Origin: Geminicoccaceae bacterium
Lineage (GTDB): Bacteria; Pseudomonadota; Alphaproteobacteria; Geminicoccales; Geminicoccaceae
Assembly (NCBI GenBank): GCA_028285265.1
Contig: JANQPX010000054.1
Location: 1-64,000 of the forward strand
Length of the DNA stretch: 64,000 nt
Direction: 5' to 3'
This document shows, piece after piece, positions 27,435 through 34,743 of this stretch. A program made the translations under genes and the position numbers. Positions within the stretch are counted from its first letter, which is position 1. Each line of letters begins with the position of its first letter. Under the pieces are notes generated by a model, which was not told the DNA's origin, did no database searches, and saw nothing but the letters and a program-made list of their open reading frames with translations.

Positions 27435-28134
27435 TCGGATCAAGTTTGAATTTGACGATAAGGGGTTTGTGCATATTCCATGCACAGAACCTATGTCGGC
27501 AGCAGCACTGCTTGAACTCGCCAAGAGTTTTGGTCCCGTGCTCGAAGGGGAGCGTCATACGCGTGATCACCCCGCCATCCAGGTGATCAGCGAATCCGGG
27601 CTCTTTGGTGATCAGGATCTCCCCTGGCATAATGACTTTAGCTATGGCGATGGTGATTTTTTTGGGACGCTACTTGCCAATCGAAAGAATGGTCGTGTCG
27701 CGTCAACGAGCTTCGTCGATATGGCGACAGCCTGCGCTCATCTGCCTGAAAAGGAACAAGAACGGCTTCGTATGTTGATGGGCCATTACTATCTCCCGGC
27801 GGCATTGATGTCTGATTTCTATAGCGATCGTCAGGAGCGGTCGATGAAGCGTGCGCGGTCCACGCGGCCACTGGTTTTCGATCATCCCGCCAATGGCAAG
27901 ACAGTTCTCTATTTCAGCCCGGGGACGTTGAGACGCATCCGCGGAGGCGATGTCAACGTCAACGGTCTGATCACGCATTGTGAGCGTTTCGCTTGGCAAC
28001 ATCATTGGCAACCCAATGACGTCCTCCTATACGACAATTTTCGCGTCATGCACCGTCGCCCGCCTTTTGTTGGCGAACGCGAATTATGGCGCATCCAGTT
28101 TTCTGCATGGACAGAGGTCCGAGCAGCCTCATGA
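27418..28134 (+). CDS. TauD/TfdA-like Fe(II)/2-oxoglutarate dioxygenase
   Basis: Non-haem iron oxygenase (238 aa) that couples 2-oxoglutarate decarboxylation to hydroxylation or related oxidation. The facial triad is H71-x-D73 (PWHNDFSYG) and His212 (RVMHRRPPF); Arg225 (RELWRIQFS) is placed to bind 2-oxoglutarate. Length and the HNDFSY form resemble the clavaminate synthase/TfdA branch acting on amino-acid-like substrates. It overlaps the radical SAM gene by 17 bp and the next gene by 4 bp (ATGA). Substrate unknown; its partners suggest an amino acid or peptide side chain (inference). Confidence 0.87.
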   Translation: MNLDIDRIKFEFDDKGFVHIPCTEPMSAAALLELAKSFGPVLEGERHTRDHPAIQVISESGLFGDQDLPWHNDFSYGDGDFFGTLLANRKNGRVASTSFVDMATACAHLPEKEQERLRMLMGHYYLPAALMSDFYSDRQERSMKRARSTRPLVFDHPANGKTVLYFSPGTLRRIRGGDVNVNGLITHCERFAWQHHWQPNDVLLYDNFRVMHRRPPFVGERELWRIQFSAWTEVRAAS

Positions 28135-28604
28135 ATAAGCTCCGGCCTGTGTGCTCGGCAGACCGAGACAATGCCGCAGCTATCCTAAAGAAGGCCGGCC
28201 TCACTGTTCATACCGGCCTCCCCTGTTTTAGCGCTTCTGTCTGGTTGCTCGGTCGATCGGAGCCTCATCGGAATTGGCTCATTGCCGATCTTGACCGCTA
28301 CCTTATCCCTCCGCTTGTCCTAAAACAGGCTTGGCTTTTTCTCCGCAACCAAAAGCCTGTTGGCTTCTTCAGCTGGGCGAATCTTACGTTTGAGGCCGAA
28401 CGTGGACTCATCGAGGGCAACCGTCCCATTCAGCCAGAAGACTGGAATGCCGGGGATCGACGCTGGTCTATGGACTGCATTGCGCCCTTTGGCGATCTCA
28501 GAACCATCTTTGCCTACAAAAAGGCCATGGGTTTTCCTAATGGCTCTGGTCGGTATCTCCGTCTCGACGCCAAAGGCAAGATCAAACGCGTCCACACGTT
28601 TTAG
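28131..28604 (+). CDS. HlyC-type toxin-activating lysine acyltransferase homologue
   Basis: 157-aa homologue of HlyC/RtxC, GNAT-fold enzymes that move a fatty acyl chain from acyl-ACP to an internal lysine of RTX protoxins. Matching stretches are EPHRNWLIADL, PVGFFSWANLTFE, EDWNAGDRRW and DCIAPFGD. The catalytic pair of HlyC (His23, Asp92) corresponds to His46 and Asp115, with identical 69-residue spacing, so activity is expected. The C-terminus ends soon after KIKRVHTF, shorter than E. coli HlyC. The start overlaps the dioxygenase stop. No RTX repeats (GGxGxDxLx) or type I secretion genes occur in the window, so its acceptor is probably something else or lies elsewhere. Confidence 0.88.
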   Translation: MNKLRPVCSADRDNAAAILKKAGLTVHTGLPCFSASVWLLGRSEPHRNWLIADLDRYLIPPLVLKQAWLFLRNQKPVGFFSWANLTFEAERGLIEGNRPIQPEDWNAGDRRWSMDCIAPFGDLRTIFAYKKAMGFPNGSGRYLRLDAKGKIKRVHTF

Positions 28605-28859
28605 GCAGAACCATTTGCTATATCGTTCGCCTTCGAAGAGAAGCTGTCACCAGTCGTAACTGCAGGTGAGCGAAGTTCCAGAACGATTTTACAAGTTACA
28701 AATGAAAAAAAGAGTTGTCACACCAGAACAGCTCATCTAGTTTTTAACCCGTTGATTATGATGAAGTTTTAGTATTTGGATGTTGGTTCACCTCCTTTCT
28801 AAAACAATTAGGTTCAATAAATCGTCAGGCGAAAAAAACACGCACATGTAGAAGAAAGA
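28605..28859. other. AT-rich leader region upstream of the luxR-type gene
   Basis: 255 bases, clearly more AT-rich than the surroundings. It contains a stretch like the 16S rRNA 3' end (28782-28802) and a 12-codon frame at 28703-28741 (MKKRVVTPEQLI) without a ribosome-binding site. It must hold the promoter and leader of the regulator gene. Confidence 0.5.
28782..28802 (+). other. 16S rRNA 3'-end-like (anti-Shine-Dalgarno) sequence
   Basis: By my alignment, 19 of 21 bases match the usual alphaproteobacterial 16S 3' end and the first spacer bases, with an unbroken 15-base core TCACCTCCTTTCTAA at 28788-28802. On the - strand it reads as a perfect Shine-Dalgarno, AGAAAGGAGGTGA, but no start codon follows at a usable distance. 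It lies 58 bases upstream of the luxR-type start, probably inside its transcript leader. Confidence 0.6.
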
Positions 28860-29618
28860 ATGAATGAGACTGCCTTGGGTCAGATTGAAAATGGCCGAGA
28901 CGATTTCGATGATCGTGTCACTCTTCTGATTGAGCCGCGCTCGCTCACGCGGCAATGCCTCGCAGCGTGGCTTGAGCAATGTGAGCAGCGCACCCAAATC
29001 CACACCGTCGCTTCGCCGCAAGGTGCCATCGAGCAGGATGATTGCCCTGTTGCCTTGCTCATCTGGTGTATAGGAGCTTTATCGGCATCATCCGACATCG
29101 TCATGTCCGGTGTCCGGCAGTTGAGGGAGCGATTCTCTGAAGTACCCCTTGCCCTTCTTGCAGATCGCGAAGGACCGGCCGACATACGAACAGCCATCCG
29201 CCTAGGTGTGACGGGGTACGTCCCAACGTCATTGGATCGAGATGAAGCGTTGGAAGTCCTTAAGTTCGTCCGTGCCGGAGGCACTTATGTCCCAGCAAGT
29301 GCCGTTGTTGATAGCCACGAGGAGGAGCTTGAGTCGGAAAACGGCCAGTCTCCCTATGAGCATGCTAACAGTCAGGCAATCGATCAGGCGAGGATGTTTG
29401 AGGGCCTGACGCCGAGGGAGGTTGATGTTGTCGATCGGCTTCGTCAAGGCAAACCCAACAAGGTGATTGCCCACGAACTCGACATCAGCGAAAGCACTGT
29501 GAAGGTCTTTGTTCACCGAATCCTGAATAAGCTGGGCGCCGTTAATCGAACCGAGGTCGCTTATCTCGCTCAGCAACAGGCGCGCCAAGCCGATAGTCGC
29601 CTCAAGCGATTTGTTTGA
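28860..29618 (+). CDS. LuxR/NarL-type regulator with a degenerate receiver domain
   Basis: 252-aa two-domain regulator. Residues about 20-145 have receiver-like alternation but lack the acidic pair (TLLIEP), the phospho-acceptor Asp (ALLIWCIG near 66-72 has none) and the beta-5 Lys (GYVPTS). Residues 183-240 are a canonical NarL/LuxR helix-turn-helix (LTPREVDVVDRL, KVIAHELDISESTVKVFVHRILNKLG). It should therefore bind DNA without phosphorylation control, perhaps responding to a ligand or partner. It lies between the radical SAM trio and the convergent export operon, 43 bp from the latter's last stop, and is the obvious candidate regulator for one or both (inference). Confidence 0.88.
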   Translation: MNETALGQIENGRDDFDDRVTLLIEPRSLTRQCLAAWLEQCEQRTQIHTVASPQGAIEQDDCPVALLIWCIGALSASSDIVMSGVRQLRERFSEVPLALLADREGPADIRTAIRLGVTGYVPTSLDRDEALEVLKFVRAGGTYVPASAVVDSHEEELESENGQSPYEHANSQAIDQARMFEGLTPREVDVVDRLRQGKPNKVIAHELDISESTVKVFVHRILNKLGAVNRTEVAYLAQQQARQADSRLKRFV

Positions 29619-29661
29619 TGCGTTCAGCAGAGACGATCATGCACGATAACTGTTCGTGCCC

Positions 29662-31425
29662 CTAACCGTCATCACCAGCGGACTGATCGTCTTGATCGTT
29701 CTGTTGAGCGTTCGAGGATGACCGGCCCAACGCGATGGACGACAATATTGGACGTGCATCAAATCGGACAGGAAAGGATATGCGGGCGGCGTAGTCTGCC
29801 GCATCACCGGTCAGGCCAACGTCCACGGACGCATCCACCAGCACCCCTCGTCCAAGAACTGATGACGCCCCGAGGCTGAGTGTCGCCGCCACTTGGTCAG
29901 TTCCTTCCAGTGTTTCGCCTTGGAACTCGGCATCACTGATAAAATCCTGACGCAGCGCTGCGCGGAGTGAGGTTTCAGGGCTTGCCGCAAGAACGGTGCC
30001 TATTGAGATTCCGATACGGTTGCCCGGATCAAGATCATCCTCTTCGAAAGTTTCCTCATAAGCAACGGAACCGAAAAAGGCCAGTGGGTCTTGGCTTTTG
30101 ACAAGAGAAAGCGAACCCGTAAGTTCATGACTACCACCACCAAAGGCGATATCGTTTTCCACGCTTTTGCCGGTTTGAGAGTCCCATCGCACACGCGCGA
30201 CAATATCGGGGCGCCATATGCCCTCTTTTAGGACTGTTTTTGCAAGCCCAATGCCCAAATCACCGAAGGCTCCGGCATCGTCATCGACTGTGTTCACTGG
30301 ATCGAATCCGATTGCCACCATTTCAGACTGATCGACATAGGTGAACGGAACATCGATCTCAAGCTGGGCATCGAAGGGTAAGCCTGCACGCAAGGCCAGC
30401 GCAGCCGTATAATCATTCCGCGTGATGTTTGCTTCTCCGAAGCCCGGAAAGCCAAACAGATTGATGAGGGCGGGCGTATCGAGTTCACGCCGGGTGTAGC
30501 TCAGGCTCGGCTCAAGTTCGATCATGCCAAACGGCATCAGAACGGCGCCTTCACGGCTTAGTGTCCGCTCCAAAGCACGATCCAGTGCTGTCTCATCGAC
30601 CTGGAACTGACCAGGCAACGATGCTCGCTGCCCCCCCGGGGCGGGAGCCTCACTGGTGGCGGCTGCCGGTCGTCGGAGCGCCTCATTTCGCACCTGCGGT
30701 GCGTTCGAAGTGACTCCTGGCGACGCCTTTGCTGACTGAATGGCAGCCGGTCTTGCCATCGGCACCAACGGACGTGGTCCTAGCCTTTTGCCGTCCCTCT
30801 CATCGACGGTTGTCGGACTCTTGGCCAGTTTATTGGTCTTGGAACCACGATCGTCTACCCGCTCGACTGGAGCGACCTGAGTTGGTTTTGATGGGCCTGA
30901 TGTCGGCTGGGTCGATGGTGGCTTTTGGGCGACCTTTTTGATCTTCTGATGTTGTTCGTGTGCCGGTTCAGTCCCTTCGGTGCCGACCCTTTCGTCACCC
31001 AGGGTAATGACCAGGTGATGATCTTGGGTGCGTTCGGCGATCACATCACTTCCTGGCGTTAGATCGAAGACCAGCCATCTGGATGGTCCAGGTGCTGGGA
31101 TACGCGCACCCTTTAGGTGTTTCCTGGCTACATCGGTCAGTGAACTAAGGTCGAACGTCCGCGGTTGATCAAACCAAAGGATCAATTCGTCGCCATCCCT
31201 CTGGGCGACATGCCCAACCGCTTTAGACAGATCGAGTGTGATCTGCTCCACCCCATCTTTTATTTCAATGCTCGCCGTCGCCACAGCAATGGCGCTGGAA
31301 GCATCTGCTTCAGTTCGGTCAACCGCCGCCCTGGCCGTATCGATCGAAAACGTGGCCATTAGTAAGGCAGCAAAGCCGATGTTGATACCTTGATGAATTC
31401 TTGGGAACGAACTGGCTGTATCCAT
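29662..31425 (-). CDS. AMIN-like plus outer-membrane beta-barrel protein (FapF/transporter-like)
   Basis: 587-aa envelope protein. An N-terminal hydrophobic stretch (INIGFAALLMATFSIDTARA) acts as signal. Residues about 45-145 look like an AMIN peptidoglycan-binding domain (alternating strands, RTFDLSSLT, SRWLVFDLTPGSD); about 150-275 is a Pro/Ala/Lys-rich linker; about 280-587 is a beta-barrel of alternating amphipathic strands ending in ISFPVRF. The opening of the barrel (LMPFGMIELEPSLSYTRRELD) resembles the 'transporter' family that includes the FapF pore of the Pseudomonas amyloid system. Last gene of the - strand operon, 75 bp behind the C39 peptidase. Likely role: wall-anchored outer-membrane pore for the small exported protein (inference). 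Confidence 0.7.
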   Translation of the reverse strand: MDTASSFPRIHQGINIGFAALLMATFSIDTARAAVDRTEADASSAIAVATASIEIKDGVEQITLDLSKAVGHVAQRDGDELILWFDQPRTFDLSSLTDVARKHLKGARIPAPGPSRWLVFDLTPGSDVIAERTQDHHLVITLGDERVGTEGTEPAHEQHQKIKKVAQKPPSTQPTSGPSKPTQVAPVERVDDRGSKTNKLAKSPTTVDERDGKRLGPRPLVPMARPAAIQSAKASPGVTSNAPQVRNEALRRPAAATSEAPAPGGQRASLPGQFQVDETALDRALERTLSREGAVLMPFGMIELEPSLSYTRRELDTPALINLFGFPGFGEANITRNDYTAALALRAGLPFDAQLEIDVPFTYVDQSEMVAIGFDPVNTVDDDAGAFGDLGIGLAKTVLKEGIWRPDIVARVRWDSQTGKSVENDIAFGGGSHELTGSLSLVKSQDPLAFFGSVAYEETFEEDDLDPGNRIGISIGTVLAASPETSLRAALRQDFISDAEFQGETLEGTDQVAATLSLGASSVLGRGVLVDASVDVGLTGDAADYAARISFPVRFDARPILSSIALGRSSSNAQQNDQDDQSAGDDG

Positions 31426-31500
31426 GAAACGTCAAATGTCCATTGTATCGTTGGCGAGCCAAAAGAGCCTTTTTTGGGTTGGCGCCAGTGGCTTGACTAA

Positions 31501-32172
31501 CTAGTGAAACGTCACGAAATCCGAAACTCGGGGGGCTAGTCGGTTTGGCAGAGGTGTATTTTCCTGCTCGATCACCTTAAACCCGACATGGCCAAGTTGG
31601 GGATGTTCGAGCCATGCGGCCTCAAACTTCTGAACTGGCATCGTACGATTGCCGTAGGCGGGATCAGCTAGAAGGACGCGCTTTTTTCCCGATGCTGTCT
31701 CGACCATGCCGCGGAAGATCACAAAGTGGTTGTAGCCGTTGAAATTGACCGGGACCATCACCGGTGCCGCTGCCAGTAGATCGCTAACCACGAGCTTGCC
31801 GAGACCGACTCCCTTATAGCCCCGGCCATCAACGAACCGCTTCAAATCCAATAATGAAAACCCTTGACGAAAACGGACGAAGTTCGGGTCGTTCAGGTAC
31901 TCCTCGCGATCGATCAAGCCGAGCGCAATTTCCTTTTCCGAAACACCGTCGCCAATCTGGTAGTTTAAGAGGGTAGCAAGTGCCGCTGCACCACAGCTCA
32001 AGTCCCATTCTTGAACAACGACGCGGTCATGGCGCATTTCGAGCAAAGATCTCACTGGGCGTTCCCCAATGGCAAGCGCAGGTGTTATCGACACCGCTGC
32101 AAGAAGTGTCGAGAAGACGTGCATTGCGATCCATTGGCGAGCGTTCAAAGGAGACCTTTTGATTGATGACAT
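31501..32172 (-). CDS. Exported C39-family cysteine peptidase (FapD-like)
   Basis: 223-aa papain-fold C39 peptidase with its own Sec signal (VFSTLLAAVSITPALA) in place of an ABC transporter. The triad is complete: Cys60 in EWDLSCGAAALATLL, His149 in YNHFVIFRG and Asp170 in LADPAYGN. The Q-E-W-D-x-S-C-G-A-A-A form is that of stand-alone periplasmic C39 enzymes such as FapD rather than bacteriocin ABC exporters. C39 enzymes cut after double-glycine-type leaders; the gene 80 bp upstream encodes an exported protein with just such a leader. Natural substrates are therefore the small protein and perhaps the barrel protein (inference). Confidence 0.86.
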   Translation of the reverse strand: MSSIKRSPLNARQWIAMHVFSTLLAAVSITPALAIGERPVRSLLEMRHDRVVVQEWDLSCGAAALATLLNYQIGDGVSEKEIALGLIDREEYLNDPNFVRFRQGFSLLDLKRFVDGRGYKGVGLGKLVVSDLLAAAPVMVPVNFNGYNHFVIFRGMVETASGKKRVLLADPAYGNRTMPVQKFEAAWLEHPQLGHVGFKVIEQENTPLPNRLAPRVSDFVTFH

Positions 32173-32252
32173 GAAACACGAGAACGCGACGCTGCCTTCA
32201 TCGGCAACGCCGCGCTCCGTTAGGTAACGTACGGAACGTGTCCGATTAGACC

Positions 32253-32621
32253 TTAATACTTTCCGTTGCCATGGTCGTTACCATAGCCACCATGTTTTCC
32301 ATAGTCTCCATATCCGAAGAATGGGATGGAGATATAGATATAGTTATGGTTTTCATTGTAGTTATAGTTGTCGTTATCATTGTCATTATCATTGTAATTT
32401 TTATTATAGTAGTATGGGTAGTAGTAGTGGCCGCCATACTTTTTGTATTTGTCATAGCCTTTGCCATGACCATCATGTCGACCATGGTCGTAATCATGCG
32501 AGTCGTCATAGCTGCCAGCAGCGACCTGGTCGAGTTGTGCCTCGGTCAATTCCACAGGCCCGGCCAAAGCCGTTGATGCCATAAAACCAGCGGCAAGCGT
32601 TGAAACAAGAAGCGCCTTCAT
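32253..32621 (-). CDS. Small exported Tyr/Asn/Asp/His/Gly-rich protein with double-glycine-like leader
   Basis: 122 aa. The ATG at 32621 has GGAGG 6 nt upstream. Residues 1-20 are a clean Sec signal ending STALA|G. Residues 23-36 (VELTEAQLDQVAAG) match the L-T-x-x-Q-L-D-x-V-A-x-G pattern of C39-processed leaders. The mature part (37-122) is low complexity: a His/Asp/Gly/Lys segment, then Tyr-rich (GHYYYPYYYN), an Asn/Asp alternation, a hydrophobic YIYISIPFFGYG core, and a Gly/His tail. It contains no cysteine. Such composition suits a fibre-forming, aggregating or metal-binding surface protein, but no known family is recognised. First gene of the operon with the C39 peptidase and barrel protein. 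Confidence 0.75.
   Translation of the reverse strand: MKALLVSTLAAGFMASTALAGPVELTEAQLDQVAAGSYDDSHDYDHGRHDGHGKGYDKYKKYGGHYYYPYYYNKNYNDNDNDNDNYNYNENHNYIYISIPFFGYGDYGKHGGYGNDHGNGKY
32330..32460. repeat. Low-complexity AT-rich coding repeat
   Basis: On the + strand this stretch is an imperfect tandem of short units such as TTATCATTGTCA and GTAGTAG, encoding the Asn/Asp and Tyr runs of the small exported protein on the - strand. Slippage could change the length of these runs between strains. Confidence 0.6.
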
Positions 32622-32936
32622 CATCCACCTCCATGATTGAGATCGAAATGGCATCTCTCAAAACCTTAAATCGACAAGATGCCGCCTCGATTTCATGTTA
32701 TGACAAGCCGACAGGAACGCGCGATTAACATTTCGATTTACAACTTTGTCTTAATACCCTGTCCAACAACAACTTTTCGAAAGGCTCTGCTGGAAATTCG
32801 ATGAAATGGAGTACACTGAAAGGATTACATCCCTAGCGAGACTTGTGGTGTTGACCAACAAAAACACTATATGAAAGGCGCAATCACGACGCGGGGAGAC
32901 TGTGATCATCTCCGGACACTGAGAGGAGGCAGGGGC
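32622..32936. promoter_or_regulatory. Divergent promoter region of the small exported protein and gabD
   Basis: 315 bases between two divergent starts, AT-rich around 32690-32870. Both operons must start here. I could not find a -35/-10 pair with acceptable spacing; the TTGACC at 32851 has only 11 bases to the next TATATG. Confidence 0.4.
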
Positions 32937-34415
32937 ATGGCGACTGCATTAAAGGATATTCGGCATCACCTTCGGGATTCATCGCTGCTCAAAGAGCAAT
33001 GCTATATCGATGGTGAGTGGGTCGATGCTAACAACGGCAAGACAATTGATGTAACAGATCCATCGAATGGCGACACAATTGGCACAATTCCAAACCTTGG
33101 ATCAGCTGAAACCAAACGTGCAATCGAAGCCGCCCACACAGCATTTCAAAGCTGGAAACGGACGACTGCAAAGGAACGTGCGGCGATTCTAAAGCGTTGG
33201 TTTGACCTGATGATGGAGAATCAGGAAGATCTTGCGATCTTGATGACGCGCGAACAAGGCAAACCGCTTGCTGAAAGTCGAGGCGAGATCGCTTATGGCG
33301 CCTCCTTCATCGAATGGTTCGCAGAGGAAGCGAAGCGCATATACGGCGATACCATCCCGTCGCCTGCAGCTGATCGCCGAATTCTTGTCTTGAAGCAGCC
33401 TGTCGGTGTTTGTGGCGCTATCACGCCCTGGAATTTTCCTAATGCCATGATCACGCGCAAATGCGGACCTGGTCTAGCTGCCGGCTGCACCATGGTGGTC
33501 AAGCCCGCAACCTTTACGCCCTACTCCGCTCTTGCCCTCGCTGAGCTAGGCGAGCGCGCGGGATTGCCGAAGGGCGTGTTTAATGTACTCACTGGCAGCG
33601 CGCGCGAAATTGGCGGTGAACTGACATCAAACGATCTTGTGCGGAAAATCACCTTCACCGGCTCAACGGAAATCGGTCGCACGCTGTTGAAACAGTCTGC
33701 GGACACGGTCAAGAAGGTCTCGATGGAGCTAGGTGGTCACGCACCAATGATCGTCTTTGACGACGCCGATCTCGATGTCGCGGTCAAAGGAGCCATTGCT
33801 TCAAAATTTAGAAACTCTGGGCAAACCTGTGTGTGCACAAACCGCATCTTCGTGCAAGAAAAAGTCTATGACGCCTTTGCACAGAAGTTCGCAGAGGCTG
33901 TCAAAGCTCTTAAGGTTGGCAATGGTCTCGATGATGGTGTTGCTCAAGGTCCCCTGATCGAGCCGGCAGCCGTCGACAAGGCAGAGGCCCACGTTGAAGA
34001 CGCCAAGGCTAAAGGCGCGAAGGTCCTCGCAGGGGGCAATCGGCACGCGCTGGGTGGTCAATACTTTGAGCCGACGGTTCTTGGCGATTGCACCAGCGAC
34101 ATGATCATCACGACGGAAGAAACCTTCGGACCGGTGGCGCCCCTTTACAGGTTTAGTGACGATGATGACGTCGTGACCATGGCCAATAACACCGAGTATG
34201 GGCTTGCGAGCTATTTCTTCGCTCGTGACATAGGGCGTGTGTTTCGGGTCGCTGAGGATCTTGAAGCTGGCATTGTCAGTGTGAATGAAGGCATCTTCTC
34301 GACCGAAGTGGCCCCGTTCGGCGGCTATAAGCACTCGGGCATAGGCCGTGAAGGCTCGAAATACGGCATCGACGACTACCTTGAGATCAAATACGTGAAT
34401 CTCGGCAGCATCTGA
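32937..34415 (+). CDS. gabD: NAD(P)-dependent succinate-semialdehyde dehydrogenase
   Basis: Aldehyde dehydrogenase (492 aa) oxidising succinate semialdehyde to succinate, last step of the GABA shunt. Catalytic Cys298 (GQTCVCTNR) and Glu264 (ELGGHAP) are present, with the cofactor motifs TPWNFPN and FTGSTEIGR. CVC around the nucleophile and the VAPFGGYKHSGIGREGSKYGIDDYLEIKYV end are typical of GabD. The ATG at 32937 has GAGGAGG upstream; the longer frame to 32871 is not needed. No GABA transaminase is nearby. Confidence 0.93.
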   Translation: MATALKDIRHHLRDSSLLKEQCYIDGEWVDANNGKTIDVTDPSNGDTIGTIPNLGSAETKRAIEAAHTAFQSWKRTTAKERAAILKRWFDLMMENQEDLAILMTREQGKPLAESRGEIAYGASFIEWFAEEAKRIYGDTIPSPAADRRILVLKQPVGVCGAITPWNFPNAMITRKCGPGLAAGCTMVVKPATFTPYSALALAELGERAGLPKGVFNVLTGSAREIGGELTSNDLVRKITFTGSTEIGRTLLKQSADTVKKVSMELGGHAPMIVFDDADLDVAVKGAIASKFRNSGQTCVCTNRIFVQEKVYDAFAQKFAEAVKALKVGNGLDDGVAQGPLIEPAAVDKAEAHVEDAKAKGAKVLAGGNRHALGGQYFEPTVLGDCTSDMIITTEETFGPVAPLYRFSDDDDVVTMANNTEYGLASYFFARDIGRVFRVAEDLEAGIVSVNEGIFSTEVAPFGGYKHSGIGREGSKYGIDDYLEIKYVNLGSI

Positions 34416-34743
34416 ACCGGACCAAGTCTGCGCTCGTTGGACCTTGTCCCCTACCCCGACAAAGAGGTAGGGGGCTAGGCCCGAGTCTCCACAGTGCGCC
34501 ATCAGCGCTCGATTCATTCGGCGCCAACTCACCTCGCTGAAGTGTGAAGCCTTCTGACGTGTTTGCGACGAATGACGTTGGAAGATCGTTGATGCTGTTC
34601 CGTTAGCGAGATAAGTTGCCCGTTAGCGGCTCGCATTCTCTCGACCGTTCTGCTTGCCCGCACCCGCCGCTGGCCACAAATCAACGAATAGTAGTGCATG
34701 GATTGTCATTGACACGCTTTCAGCGTGCTCAGAGGAGATAGGC
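34416..34743. other. Intergenic region after gabD with terminator hairpin
   Basis: 328 bases with no gene that I can support. An inverted repeat (CCCCTACC at 34448-34455, GGTAGGGG at 34466-34473, 10-nt loop) 33 bases after the gabD stop is a probable terminator, without a T-run. The rest shows nothing recognisable. Confidence 0.5.
34448..34473 (+). terminator. Probable terminator hairpin after gabD
   Basis: Perfect 8-bp GC-rich stem with a 10-nt loop. It is followed by GCTAGG rather than a T-run, so it is at best a weak intrinsic terminator. Confidence 0.5.

Noticed and set aside
28703..28741. 12-codon frame MKKRVVTPEQLI upstream of the luxR-type gene
   Set aside because: The TPEQL text recalls leader peptides, but it is too short, lacks a ribosome-binding site and lies in AT-rich leader DNA.
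32330..32460. Possible CRISPR or satellite array
   Set aside because: The repeats are short, imperfect and in frame with the coding sequence; there are no regular repeat-spacer units.
32271..32576. Hydrophobic Ile/Val-rich + strand frame opposite the small exported protein
   Set aside because: It is the antisense of Asn/Asp/Tyr codons (AAY, GAY and TAY read as Ile/Val); the - strand has the signal peptide and SD.
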